Of a stretch of 64,000 nucleotides of DNA, positions 47,402 to 57,011 are shown piece by piece. Positions within the stretch are counted from its first letter, which is position 1; each line of letters opens with the position of its first letter. Position numbers and translations under genes: made by a program. This DNA comes from Prochlorococcus sp. AG-402-I20. Its GTDB lineage: Bacteria > Cyanobacteriota > Cyanobacteriia > PCC-6307 > Cyanobiaceae. The DNA lies in contig QCHY01000001.1 of the NCBI GenBank assembly GCA_003216975.1, forward strand, positions 104,411 through 168,410, written 5' to 3'. The notes beneath the pieces were generated by a model, which saw only the letters and a program-made list of their open reading frames with translations, did no database searches and was not told where the DNA came from.

Positions 47402-48367
47402 TTATCTATATTTTAAACTTAATTTTTTAACAATCCACTGAGCAAATACATTAACCATTAATGTTAATACCATTAGTATTAATGCTGCATACATTAGAGA
47501 AGAAACTTGACTACCATCTGCCTCTCCAAATTGATTAGCTAGCATGGATGAAATAGTATATGAAGGAGCAAAAATTGACCAACTAAAGTTGTTTGAATTA
47601 CCAATAATCATTGTTACTGCCATTGTCTCACCCATAGCTCTTCCTAGAGCAAGTAAAACACCCCCAGTTATCCCAGAAATTGCTGCTGGAATAATTACTG
47701 TAAAAATTGTTGTCCACCTTGTTGCTCCAACTCCATAGGCAGCTTGCCTAAGATTTGAGGGGACTTGATTTAATGAGTCTTTTGAAATGGATGTAATAAT
47801 AGGTAATATCATTACGACTAAAATTAGTATTGCAGGCATCATTCCAGCTCCTAGAGGTTCAGTTCCGAAAAATGGTATGAAACTAAATAATTTATAGACT
47901 ATCCTTAAAATTGGCCTTATAAAAGGTTCCATAATAAACACTGCCCAGAGTCCTAAAACTACTGACGGTATAGCAGCTAAAAGCTCAACCATTATTCCAA
48001 TTACATCTCTTATATATTTAGGAATTATATTTTCAGTTATAAATATTGCAGTGCCTACGCCTAATGGAATAGCGATTAATAATGAAGCAATTGATGTAAA
48101 AAGGGTTCCATATATAGCTGTGAATGCTCCATACTCATCTGTAACTGGATTCCACGCCGAGCTAAAAATAAACCTCAATCCATATCTTGAAATCGATTCG
48201 GTTGATTCATAATAAACAACAGCAAATATTGAGAAAAGTACCACGGCTACCATTGAAGCCATTGCAAAGACAAAATTTTTAAATCCAATGTCTACCAACT
48301 TTTCAAAAGTTGGTCTTCTTCTTAGTAAAAATTTTGATGTAGTTGCTTTGTTCACGCGCAAAAGCAT
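47402..48367 (-). CDS. pstC: Phosphate ABC transporter permease PstC
   Basis: Partner permease of PstA, 321 residues, six hydrophobic segments, with the EAA-type SLNQVPSNLRQAAYGVGATRW loop and GVLLALGRAMGETMAVTMIIGN. It is the first gene of the operon; no pstS precedes it, so the phosphate-binding protein must be encoded elsewhere. The 138-bp divergent gap to dnaK should hold the promoter. Confidence 0.96.
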   Translation of the reverse strand: MLLRVNKATTSKFLLRRRPTFEKLVDIGFKNFVFAMASMVAVVLFSIFAVVYYESTESISRYGLRFIFSSAWNPVTDEYGAFTAIYGTLFTSIASLLIAIPLGVGTAIFITENIIPKYIRDVIGIMVELLAAIPSVVLGLWAVFIMEPFIRPILRIVYKLFSFIPFFGTEPLGAGMMPAILILVVMILPIITSISKDSLNQVPSNLRQAAYGVGATRWTTIFTVIIPAAISGITGGVLLALGRAMGETMAVTMIIGNSNNFSWSIFAPSYTISSMLANQFGEADGSQVSSLMYAALILMVLTLMVNVFAQWIVKKLSLKYR

Positions 48368-48429
48368 TTACATTATGAATCTATATCTAATTTCAAATTT
48401 TTCACTAAGAGAGGGTTATGCATTGGCTT

Positions 48430-48504
48430 TAAGTGTTGAAGGGTACATAATAAGTATTGAATACCCTTAAATGCTAGTTACTGTGGGGCTCAAATAAGTA
48501 TTGC
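48430..48504. repeat. Three TAAGTRTTG repeats and an inverted repeat in the dnaK-pstC gap
   Basis: TAAGTGTTGA (48430-48439), TAAGTATTGA (48451-48460) and TAAGTATTGC (48495-48504) are spaced 21 and 44 bp apart; the last ends one base before the dnaK ATG. AAGGGTA (48439-48445) and TACCCTT (48462-48468) form a 7-bp inverted repeat around the second copy. They could be operator sites for either divergent gene. They do not match the cyanobacterial Pho box as I know it. Confidence 0.45.
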
Positions 48505-48505
48505 C

Positions 48506-50506
48506 ATGGGGAGAATAGTTGGCATTGACTTGGGAACAACTAATTCCGTTGTAGCGGTGTTGGAGGCCGGTAGGCCTGTTGTCATCGCTAGTGCTGAGGG
48601 AGCTAGAACTACTCCATCAGTTGTTGGCTTTACTAAGGAATCTGAATTATTGGTGGGTCAACTAGCAAGAAGACAGTTGGTTCTCAATCCTAAAAATACT
48701 TTTTCGAATTTAAAGAGATTTGTTGGTAGAGCATGGGATGAGCTTGAGGAGACAAGCCTCTCAGTCCCTTATAGTGTTCGGTCAAATGATCAGGGAAATG
48801 TTCGTATTACTGCTCCAGTAACAAAAAGAGAATATGCCCCTGAAGAATTGGTTGGAAATATTATTAGGAAGTTAATAGATGACGCCGAAACTTATTTAGG
48901 AGAAAATGTTGATTCTGCTGTAATAACAGTTCCTGCTTATTTTAACGATTCACAAAGACAGGCGACTCGAGATGCTGCAATTTTGGCAGGTATTTCTGTC
49001 GAAAGGATTCTGAATGAACCTACTTCTGCTGCACTTGCTTACGGATTTGATAAAAGTTCCTCCCGTAAAGTTTTGGTATTTGATTTAGGGGGTGGCACAT
49101 TTGATGTTTCTTTAATGTCCATTTCTAATGGTGTTTTTGATGTGAAGGCAACTTCAGGAGATACACAATTAGGGGGCAATGATTTTGATCAAAGAATTGT
49201 TGATTGGCTCGCTGAGGATTTTTTAAAAAAAAATAAAATAGACCTTAGAAGAGATAGGCAATCTTTACAAAGACTAACTGAAGCGGCTGAAAAAGCTAAA
49301 CAGGAACTTTCTGGTGTTCAAACCACTCCAATATCACTTCCATTTATTTCTACAGGTAAAGACGGCCCATTACATATAGAAACTACACTTAGTAGAAAAA
49401 TTTACGAGAGTCTTTGTGATGATCTTTTAGATAGATTATTTGAACCTGTTAATACTGTTATTGAAGATTCAGGATGGGATCCAGAGGAAATTGATGAAGT
49501 TGTTCTTGTAGGTGGGAGTACTCGGATGCCAATGGTTAAAGAATTAGTTAAAACCTTAGTTCCAAATCCACCTTGTCAATCCGTTAACCCGGATGAAGTG
49601 GTTGCTATTGGTGCAGCAATTCAAGGCGGGATTCTTTCAGGAGAGTTGAGAGACCTTTTATTAAATGATGTCACCCCTCTTTCTCTAGGACTTGAAACTG
49701 TTGGAGGTTTAATGAAAGTTCTAATTCCCCGAAATACCTCCATACCAGTTAGACAATCAGATGTTTTTAGTACATCGGCTTCCAATCAATCATCAGTAGA
49801 AATTCATATATGGCAAGGTGAGAGGCAAATGGCCTCAGACAACAAATCACTGGGTAAATTTAGATTATCTGGTATTCCACCTGCACCAAGAGGTGTTCCT
49901 CAAGTACAGGTGGCTTTTGATATTGACGCTAATGGTTTATTAGAAGTCAGTGCAACTGATAGAACTACTGGAAGGAAACAGTCTGTAAGTGTTACTGGTG
50001 GGTCTAATTTGAATCAAAATGAAGTTAATAAATTGATTGAGGAGTCCAAACTCAAAGCTTCTGAAGATAGAAAAAAACGAGCTTCTATTGATCAAAAAAA
50101 CAATGCTTTAACACTTGTTGCTCAAGCTGAAAGGCGTCTAAGAGATGCATCGCTAGAGTTGGGCCCCTATGGCGCTGAAAGACAACAAAGATCTGTAGAA
50201 GTTGCGATGAGGGATGTTGAAGATCTTCTTGAAGAAAATGATTTGCAAGAACTTGAATATGCAGTTGGTTCACTCCAGGAAGCATTGTTTGGCTTGAATC
50301 GTCGTTTATCGGCTGAAAGAAAAACCGAATCTAATCCAATACAAGGGATAAAAAATACTTTTGGATCCTTAAAAGACGAATTATTTTCTGATGATTATTG
50401 GGATGATGATCCATGGGATTATTCACAAAGAGGACAAAGTAGAAATGGCGATAATAATTATGGAAAAAGGGATATAGATCCTTGGGATAATGACTACTAC
50501 CGTTGA
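48506..50506 (+). CDS. dnaK: Hsp70 chaperone DnaK (DnaK1-like)
   Basis: Hsp70 with ATPase domain (~1-380: [45 protein letters not shown]), substrate-binding domain (~390-505) and helical lid. The C terminus is divergent: instead of an EEVD-like end it has an Asp/Trp-rich tail with DDDPWDYS and [10 protein letters not shown]. Cyanobacteria carry several dnaK copies, and this form (not the [21 protein letters not shown] form) fits DnaK1. The 3' end overlaps the J-protein gene by 17 bp. Confidence 0.94.
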   Translation: [666 protein letters not shown]

Positions 50507-51416
50507 TCCTAATTATTGGTCTTTATTAGGAGTCTCTCCAGATTGTGATTCTAATGAACTTAAATCTGCCTTTAGGAAAGAGGCGAGAAAGTGGCACCCT
50601 GATCTAAATAAAAACGATGCCAATGCTGAGGAAAGATTTAAATTAATTAATGAAGCTTATGAGATTCTAAGTGACCCAAAGAAGAGAAGTGAATGGGAGA
50701 AAGAAAATAATAAATATAAAGATGTCTTTGAGAATAGATTTCCAACTTATGAGGAATATTTGGAGGTTGTATTAGGACTAAAAACTAACTTAAATGAAAA
50801 GATTGATGATGTTAATTATCAATATTCAGAATTTCCGGAAGATGAATTTGAAAATATTGATCAAGAAGATTTTAACGAATATATTCCAACTACAAGTGAA
50901 CCATCACCACCCCCAACATTAATTTATGAAGATCAAGAATCAATAGTTGAAATCACACCAGATCAAGCCCTATATGGTTCATCTGTTGAAATTCAGTTGC
51001 AAGATGGAACACTTGTGGAAGTCTTAACCCCACCGTTTGCTGGTGATGGATGGAGATTAAGAATAGAAGGAGCTGCAATTGGTTGTCGAGATCATTTCGT
51101 TCAATTAAAGGTCCAAACAGAGGATGGACTAAGAATTGATGGGTTAAGAGTAAGTTATCGTCTTGAATTATTTCCCCATGATGCCTTGCTTGGATGTGCT
51201 GTTGATATCCCAACTCTAAATGGATCAGTAACATTGCAAGTCCCTCCAAATTCATCGACTGGTAGATTATTAAGACTTAGAGGCCGTGGATTAGAGTTTG
51301 AAGAATATCGTGGTGACCAAATTGTTGAAATTATTATTGTGTTACCAGATAGTTTAAGTGATTCTGAAATTGCATTATATCAACGTCTAAATGAAATATC
51401 TATGGAGAACTATTAG
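50490..51416 (+). CDS. J-domain co-chaperone (DnaJ/CbpA type, no zinc finger)
   Basis: Stimulates the ATPase of Hsp70. The 308 residues have an N-terminal J domain (~7-70) with the HPD motif at 36-38 (KWHPDLN), an acidic linker (~85-150) and a C-terminal substrate-binding domain (~155-300) with PPFAGDGWRLRIEGAA and VPPNSSTGRLLRLRGRGL. The CxxCxGxG zinc-finger domain of type I DnaJ is absent. The 17-bp overlap with dnaK implies co-translation, so this J protein is the obvious partner of that DnaK. Confidence 0.93.
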   Translation: MTTTVDPNYWSLLGVSPDCDSNELKSAFRKEARKWHPDLNKNDANAEERFKLINEAYEILSDPKKRSEWEKENNKYKDVFENRFPTYEEYLEVVLGLKTNLNEKIDDVNYQYSEFPEDEFENIDQEDFNEYIPTTSEPSPPPTLIYEDQESIVEITPDQALYGSSVEIQLQDGTLVEVLTPPFAGDGWRLRIEGAAIGCRDHFVQLKVQTEDGLRIDGLRVSYRLELFPHDALLGCAVDIPTLNGSVTLQVPPNSSTGRLLRLRGRGLEFEEYRGDQIVEIIIVLPDSLSDSEIALYQRLNEISMENY

Positions 51417-51472
51417 AAATATATTGTTAATTCATTTTATCGATTTATAATGATTATGATTATTTAGTTCGT

Positions 51473-51865
51473 ATGTTAGTACATGTCCTTTTGTATGAAG
51501 CGGGGACTGAAAGTGAGGGTATACATTCCCTTGAACTTAAAGGCACAACCGTAATTCTTATGTTTGCAGATAAGGATGATGCTGAAAGATATTGTGGCCT
51601 TCTTGAAGCTCAGGATTTTCCAACACCATCTGTTGAGGCCTTGTCAAGGTTAGATATAGAAAATTTCTGTGTTGAGGCTGGTTATGAAGCCCGTTATGTT
51701 GAAAAAGGATTTATCCCAAGTACAGATGAAGAACGCCTAATGATTTCCCCTCCTCTCTCTAATTTAGAAGTTGGAAATTGGCACAATCAAGATAGTATAA
51801 AAGATAAAATTTCCTCTAATGATCAACTCGAAGATATCAAAAAACGTTTAGAAAATCTTTTATGA
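51473..51865 (+). CDS. DUF3110 family protein
   Basis: A 130-residue protein matching cyanobacterial/plastid DUF3110: N-terminal VHVLLYEAGTESEGIHSLEL, VILMFADKDDAERYCGLLEAQDFP and EAGYEARYVEKGFIPSTDEERL. The ~1-105 part looks like a small ferredoxin-like alpha/beta fold; the tail is charged and probably disordered. Function unknown. It overlaps the murQ start by 4 bp. Confidence 0.82.
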   Translation: MLVHVLLYEAGTESEGIHSLELKGTTVILMFADKDDAERYCGLLEAQDFPTPSVEALSRLDIENFCVEAGYEARYVEKGFIPSTDEERLMISPPLSNLEVGNWHNQDSIKDKISSNDQLEDIKKRLENLL

Positions 51866-52794
51866 GTATCTTAAATAGTGATTCTAAAAATAATAATTAT
51901 CGGATACTAACAGAACAAATTAATTTAACATCAAATGACCTGGACACTAAATCTACTAATGAAATAGTCAATATTTTTTCTGAGGCTGATAAAGAACCTC
52001 AAAAGGCTGTAGAGAAAGCTATCCCAGAGATAGTTAATGCTATTGATGAGATTACATTAAGACTTAAATCAAATGGTAGATTATTTTATATTGGTACCGG
52101 TACTTCAGGAAGATTAGGTGTACTCGATGCTTCGGAATGTCCTCCAACATTTTGCACGAATCCAGATTTGATTCAAGGGTTAATCGCAGGAGGTATACCA
52201 TCACTAACAAGAAGTTCTGAATCTCTAGAGGATGTTTCAGAGATTGCGATTGATGATCTTAAAGATAGAAACTTTACACATAAAGACGTATTAATAGGTA
52301 TTACTGCTAGTGGTAAAACTCCATATGTAATTGGTGCATTGAACTATTCTAAAAGTATAAATGCACTAACTATTTCAATTTCATCAGTTCCAGAAAGTGA
52401 TTCAATATTAGATAATGATATCGATATTAGACTTATTACAGGACCAGAGATTCTTGCAGGCTCCACAAGATTAAAAGCTGGAACTGCTACCAAGATGGCT
52501 TTAAATATAATTTCTACATCTGTGATGATTAAATTAGGAAAGGTTTATGGCAATAGAATGATTGATTTATCAGTAGCAAATGAAAAATTATTGGACAGAG
52601 CTCTTGGGATTTTATTAGATATTGGTTCAGTTAATAAGGAAATCGGTCTTGAACTATTAAACAAGACAAATGGATCTGTAAAATTATCTTTGTTAATCGC
52701 TTTAACGGGTATTAATGTTAGTGATGCTAGACAAGTACTTGATGACTCACAAGGTAACTTAAGAACAGCACTAGTTAAATTTAGTAGTGATTGA
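51862..52794 (+). CDS. murQ: N-acetylmuramic acid 6-phosphate etherase
   Basis: SIS-fold lyase that cleaves the lactyl ether of MurNAc-6-P in peptidoglycan recycling. The 310 residues show the SIS sugar-binding region YIGTGTSGRLGVLDASECPPTF with likely catalytic E92, a second conserved stretch IAGGIPSLTRSSESLEDV and a GPEILAGSTRLKAGTATKMALN block. No anmK or MurNAc transporter is nearby. It overlaps the DUF3110 gene by 4 bp (ATGA). Confidence 0.94.
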   Translation: MSILNSDSKNNNYRILTEQINLTSNDLDTKSTNEIVNIFSEADKEPQKAVEKAIPEIVNAIDEITLRLKSNGRLFYIGTGTSGRLGVLDASECPPTFCTNPDLIQGLIAGGIPSLTRSSESLEDVSEIAIDDLKDRNFTHKDVLIGITASGKTPYVIGALNYSKSINALTISISSVPESDSILDNDIDIRLITGPEILAGSTRLKAGTATKMALNIISTSVMIKLGKVYGNRMIDLSVANEKLLDRALGILLDIGSVNKEIGLELLNKTNGSVKLSLLIALTGINVSDARQVLDDSQGNLRTALVKFSSD

Positions 52795-52882
52795 ATTCGA
52801 ATTTATCTTAAATTTTCTATTAATAATAACCTTTCTGCATTAGATTTTAAAACAGTTATTATAAAAAGAAATTAGAAGAACT

Positions 52883-53323
52883 ATGTCAAAAGTATTGATG
52901 AACACTGATAAGGGACAACTAACAATAGAGCTATTTGATAATGACGCTCCAAAAACTGTTGAAAATTTTTTGAAGCTTGTTAAAGAAGGCTTTTATGACG
53001 GTCTGTCTTTTCATAGGGTAATTAATGGCTTTATGGCTCAAGGGGGATGCCCAAACACCAGAGAGGGATCAAGAGGCATTCCAGGAACTGGTGGACCTGG
53101 CTATTCCATTGATTGTGAAATTAATTCGAATAAGCATATTGCTGGTTCTATATCCATGGCTCATGCAGGTAAAAATACTGGAGGTAGTCAATTTTTTTTA
53201 GTTCATGCTCCACAGCCCCACCTGGATGGAGTTCATACTGTTTTTGGTAAAACTGATGATATGAACATCCTTTTATCTATTGCTAATGGTACGAAAATTA
53301 ACAGTGTATCTCTTATAAAATAG
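52883..53323 (+). CDS. Peptidyl-prolyl cis-trans isomerase, cyclophilin type
   Basis: A 146-residue cytosolic cyclophilin (PpiB-like) that accelerates proline isomerisation. Core motifs are FYDGLSFHRVINGFMAQGGCP (catalytic Arg in FHRV), MAHAGKNTGGSQFFLVHAPQPHLDG and HTVFGKT. No signal peptide. It converges with ribBA with 15 bp between stops. Confidence 0.94.
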   Translation: MSKVLMNTDKGQLTIELFDNDAPKTVENFLKLVKEGFYDGLSFHRVINGFMAQGGCPNTREGSRGIPGTGGPGYSIDCEINSNKHIAGSISMAHAGKNTGGSQFFLVHAPQPHLDGVHTVFGKTDDMNILLSIANGTKINSVSLIK

Positions 53324-53338
53324 AATTAATATTAATCA

Positions 53339-55024
53339 TCAACTCCATACAATTGTACTAGTTTTTTCTTTTAAATTCCAATCAAATAATGGTGAACTTT
53401 CAAATTTTGAAAGTTCACTTATATTCTTCTTTTCAATTAATATATTTTGAGAAGGATGCAAAAGTTGTTCATAATTATCTGTTTTAATTATTCCTACTCT
53501 TTCTGTATTTTTCCAATTACTTAGTTCCTTAAGTAATGACTCAAGTAATCTTTTATCGATTAAGTTTCCTTCTAAATGAGATTTAATATCTCTATGCCTA
53601 ATATTCCATATGAATAAGGGATTTTCGCATAGAGCTACTAACCTTGGAGCATTTTGAATTGATATATTTAAAAAATGATTTTCTGACCATTTATTAGCTT
53701 TATTCTGAAAATGTTTTAGCTCATTATTTATAATTTTACCATCCCAGTAAACCACAATATTTTGTCTTTCAATTGATAAATTTGTATGATTATTATTGTC
53801 AATTAAATGTCCAAGTTTTTCTCTTTTTACCTCAAGATAAGCGGCATTGTGATCTCCAGGACAGATCACTAATGGTACTCTTGATTCAACTTGAAGACCA
53901 TAACCTCCTAGGCCAGCAATCTTTCTTGGATTATTTGTTAATAACTTAAGTCTGTTTATTCCCAAATCTGTCAATATCTGAGCCCCAACTCCATAATTTC
54001 TGAGATCAGCTGGGAATCCCAATTTTTCATTGGCTTCAACCGTATCTAATCCTCCATCTTGTAGATTATAGGCTTTTAATTTGTTAACTAAACCTATACC
54101 TCTTCCTTCCTGTCTTAGATATACTACAACCCCCTCTCCCTCTTCAGATATTCTTGATAAAGCAGCCTCTAATTGAGGTCTGCAATCACACCTTAATGAT
54201 CCGAATGCATCACCAGTTAGACACTCAGAGTGCATTCTTACTAATACTGGCTCTTTCAAATTTTCTGGATCTCCTTTTATTATCGCTACATGTTCTGATC
54301 CATCCAATTCGTTCTTATAACCAATTGCCTTGAAATCTCCAAAAAGACTAGGTAATTTTGCAATTGCTTGTCTATACACAAATCGTTCATTTTCAAGTCT
54401 GTAATGAATTAAATCTGCAATACTTATCAACTTTAAATTTCTTTCTTTTGCATATTTTCTTAATTCAGGAAGTCTTGCCATTGAGCCATCTAGATTTTGA
54501 ATTTCACAGATAACACCTGCTGGAGACAATCCAGCTAACAAAGATAAATCCACTGCTGCTTCAGTATGTCCAGCTCTTTTTAATACTCCACCTATTTTTG
54601 CTCTTAAGGGAAAAATATGTCCTGGTCTTCTCAGATCTATTGGCTTTGTTTGACTATTAAGAGCAACTTGAATTGTTTTAGCTCTATCTTCAGCCGATAT
54701 ACCAGTTGATACACCAAATTCTGGTCCTGCATCGATACTAACAGTGAATGCTGTTTGGTTTGAATCTGTATTTCTGTCCACCATTAATGGTAGATCTAAC
54801 TGGTCTAATCTTTCCCCTTGCATTGCTAGACATATCAAACCTCTAGCTTCAGTTGCCATAAAATTTATTTGCTGAGGAGTCGCAAATTGAGCAGCACAGA
54901 TTAAATCTCCCTCGTTTTCTCTCTTCTCATCATCAACTACAACAACACATTCACCATTTCTAATAGCAGCCAGAGCATCCGCTATATCATCAAATTCAAT
55001 TTCAAAACAATCTTCTGATTTCAA
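53339..55024 (-). CDS. ribBA: Bifunctional DHBP synthase / GTP cyclohydrolase II with C-terminal extension
   Basis: Makes both early riboflavin precursors: 3,4-dihydroxy-2-butanone 4-phosphate from ribulose 5-phosphate, and the pyrimidine precursor from GTP. The RibB domain (~10-210) has [11 protein letters not shown] at 31-41 and [10 protein letters not shown]; the RibA domain (~220-400) has the zinc Cys C268, C279, C281 in [19 protein letters not shown] and [20 protein letters not shown]. About 160 further residues (~400-561) form an extra domain of unknown role. Divergent from argC (87 bp to its preferred start). Confidence 0.95.
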   Translation of the reverse strand: MKSEDCFEIEFDDIADALAAIRNGECVVVVDDEKRENEGDLICAAQFATPQQINFMATEARGLICLAMQGERLDQLDLPLMVDRNTDSNQTAFTVSIDAGPEFGVSTGISAEDRAKTIQVALNSQTKPIDLRRPGHIFPLRAKIGGVLKRAGHTEAAVDLSLLAGLSPAGVICEIQNLDGSMARLPELRKYAKERNLKLISIADLIHYRLENERFVYRQAIAKLPSLFGDFKAIGYKNELDGSEHVAIIKGDPENLKEPVLVRMHSECLTGDAFGSLRCDCRPQLEAALSRISEEGEGVVVYLRQEGRGIGLVNKLKAYNLQDGGLDTVEANEKLGFPADLRNYGVGAQILTDLGINRLKLLTNNPRKIAGLGGYGLQVESRVPLVICPGDHNAAYLEVKREKLGHLIDNNNHTNLSIERQNIVVYWDGKIINNELKHFQNKANKWSENHFLNISIQNAPRLVALCENPLFIWNIRHRDIKSHLEGNLIDKRLLESLLKELSNWKNTERVGIIKTDNYEQLLHPSQNILIEKKNISELSKFESSPLFDWNLKEKTSTIVWS

Positions 55025-55111
55025 CTTATTCCTCGTGTTTGTGGTGAAATGGTTCTTTGCTACTTATTCTCAAATGAATATCTCATCATTCTACGAAATA
55101 ACCTTGATGTT

Positions 55112-56191
55112 ATGGAAATTAGTACATCCAAAGCTGGGAGGATCGCAATTATTGGAGCATCTGGATATGGAGGACTTCAATTGGTTAAGTTGATTAATGA
55201 GCATCCAAACTTTGAGATTTCAACTTTAAATGGGGAGCGATCAGTAGGAAAAAGCTGGAATGAAATAAATCCTTTTTTGAAACTTTTTGGGGATAAAAAA
55301 ATAACAAAAAGCAATATTGATGAAATCGCTCAAGATTCTGATTATGCAATATTGAGTTTGCCAAACGGCTTATCCTCCCAATTAACGCCTTTATTGTTAG
55401 AACAGGGTATTAAAGTACTTGATTTATCAGCTGATTATAGATTTAATTCATTAGATAAATGGAAGGAAGTTTATTCCAAAGAAGCTGAAAAATATCAAAG
55501 ATATGACTACGAATTATGTGAAGAGGCTATATATGGCTTATCAGAGGAATTTAGTAGTGAAATCTCAAAGTCTAGATTAATTGCTTGTCCAGGTTGCTAT
55601 CCAACATCATCTCTTAGTGTACTTATTCCATTCTTAAAACAAGGATTAATAGAAAGTGAAGGAATTATTATTGATGCAAAATCTGGCACATCCGGCGGCG
55701 GGAGAAATCCAAATGAACAACTTTTACTGTCTGAATGTTCTGAATCAATTAAGCCCTATGGAGTGATGGGACATAGGCATACGGCAGAGATAGAAAGGAT
55801 CGCTAGTCAATTCGCTGGTCATGAAGTCAATTTGCAATTCACGCCTCATTTGGTGCCAATGGTTAGAGGTATTTTATCGACAGTTTATGCCCGATTAAGA
55901 GATCCAGGATTAACAGCAGAAGATTGCAAAATTGTAATTGAAGCTTTTTATAAAAATCAACCATTTATTGATATTTTGCCAGTAGGAATTTATCCAGCTA
56001 CTAAATGGGTAAAAAATACTAATAAAGTTATGATTTCAGTTGAAGTTGATAAACGTAATGGAAGAATCGTGCTTATGAGTGTTATTGATAACCTTCTAAA
56101 AGGTCAAGCAGGACAAGCTATACAAAATTTAAATATTATGCACGGACTTGATTCAGATATTGGTCTTCCAAAGACTACTTATTATCCTTGA
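55112..56191 (+). CDS. argC: N-acetyl-gamma-glutamyl-phosphate reductase
   Basis: NADPH-dependent reduction of N-acetylglutamyl phosphate, third step of arginine synthesis. With the ATG at 55112 it has 359 residues; the frame goes 21 codons further up, but the NADP-binding motif AIIGASGYGGLQLVKLINEHP already lies near the chosen N terminus. The catalytic Cys is in ACPGCYPTSS, and SGTSGGGRNPNEQLLLSE and HRHTAEIE are conserved. The 3' end overlaps convergent purN by 17 bp. Confidence 0.95.
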   Translation: MEISTSKAGRIAIIGASGYGGLQLVKLINEHPNFEISTLNGERSVGKSWNEINPFLKLFGDKKITKSNIDEIAQDSDYAILSLPNGLSSQLTPLLLEQGIKVLDLSADYRFNSLDKWKEVYSKEAEKYQRYDYELCEEAIYGLSEEFSSEISKSRLIACPGCYPTSSLSVLIPFLKQGLIESEGIIIDAKSGTSGGGRNPNEQLLLSECSESIKPYGVMGHRHTAEIERIASQFAGHEVNLQFTPHLVPMVRGILSTVYARLRDPGLTAEDCKIVIEAFYKNQPFIDILPVGIYPATKWVKNTNKVMISVEVDKRNGRIVLMSVIDNLLKGQAGQAIQNLNIMHGLDSDIGLPKTTYYP

Positions 56192-56876
56192 TGATATTCC
56201 TTATATTATTTGCTACTTTTGCTATCGCTAAAGGTAAGATTATATGTTCCATGTTTTGAATTCTTTTTTTTAAAGTCTCTTTACTATCTTTCTCTTTAAT
56301 AGGTACTGCAGCTTGAATAATTATTGAGCCAGAATCTACCTCTTTTTGCACATAGTGAACTGTACATCCAGTAATTTTTACCCTCTTGTCTATTGCCTGC
56401 TGTATTGCATCAATGCCTTTAAAAGAAGGTAATAGAGATGGATGTATATTTATTAGTCGGTTATTAAATCTATTAATTATTTCTTCACCTACGATTCTCA
56501 TCCATCCTGCCATGATAACTAGTTCTACGGATAAATCCTCTAGTTTTTTCATTACCATCATGTCATGTTCAAATCTTGAATCAAAATCTCTATGATTAAT
56601 AATTACATAAGGTACTTTATATTTGATTGCCTTTTTTATTGCTAAGCAATTAGGATTATTAACTATTAATATAGCAATATCTGCATTAAGTTTTTTATTT
56701 TGAATTGATTTAATAATGTACTCGAAATTTGAGCCATTGCCTGAGGCAAGGATACCTAGTCTTATTTTCGGCTCATATAAAGGGCTTTCTGTATCTAATG
56801 GACTAATTAAGTTCTGTTCATTTAAATCATAAGATAAATTGTTCTCTCTATATTCTCTATTATCTTGTTTCATCAA
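56175..56876 (-). CDS. purN: Phosphoribosylglycinamide formyltransferase
   Basis: Transfers a formyl group from 10-formyl-THF to GAR in purine synthesis. Family marks are LGILASGNGSNFEYII, MAGWMRIVGEEII, the catalytic NIHPSLLPSFKGIDAIQQA and GCTVHYVQKEVDSG. About 38 residues before the Rossmann motif are Asn/Glu-rich and not family-like, so the true start may be internal. The 281 bp up to pgi contain an inverted repeat described separately. Confidence 0.93.
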   Translation of the reverse strand: MMKQDNREYRENNLSYDLNEQNLISPLDTESPLYEPKIRLGILASGNGSNFEYIIKSIQNKKLNADIAILIVNNPNCLAIKKAIKYKVPYVIINHRDFDSRFEHDMMVMKKLEDLSVELVIMAGWMRIVGEEIINRFNNRLINIHPSLLPSFKGIDAIQQAIDKRVKITGCTVHYVQKEVDSGSIIIQAAVPIKEKDSKETLKKRIQNMEHIILPLAIAKVANNIRNIIKDNK

Positions 56877-57011
56877 ATAATGATTATTTTCTTCTAAATA
56901 TATGACCTTTCGCCAAAATTACAACATCTAAATATAAAGACATATTTAATATAATGAAAGTTAAATCAACATTTAGATATCCCTAAAGTGAGATAAATAT
57001 AAATATCAAGC

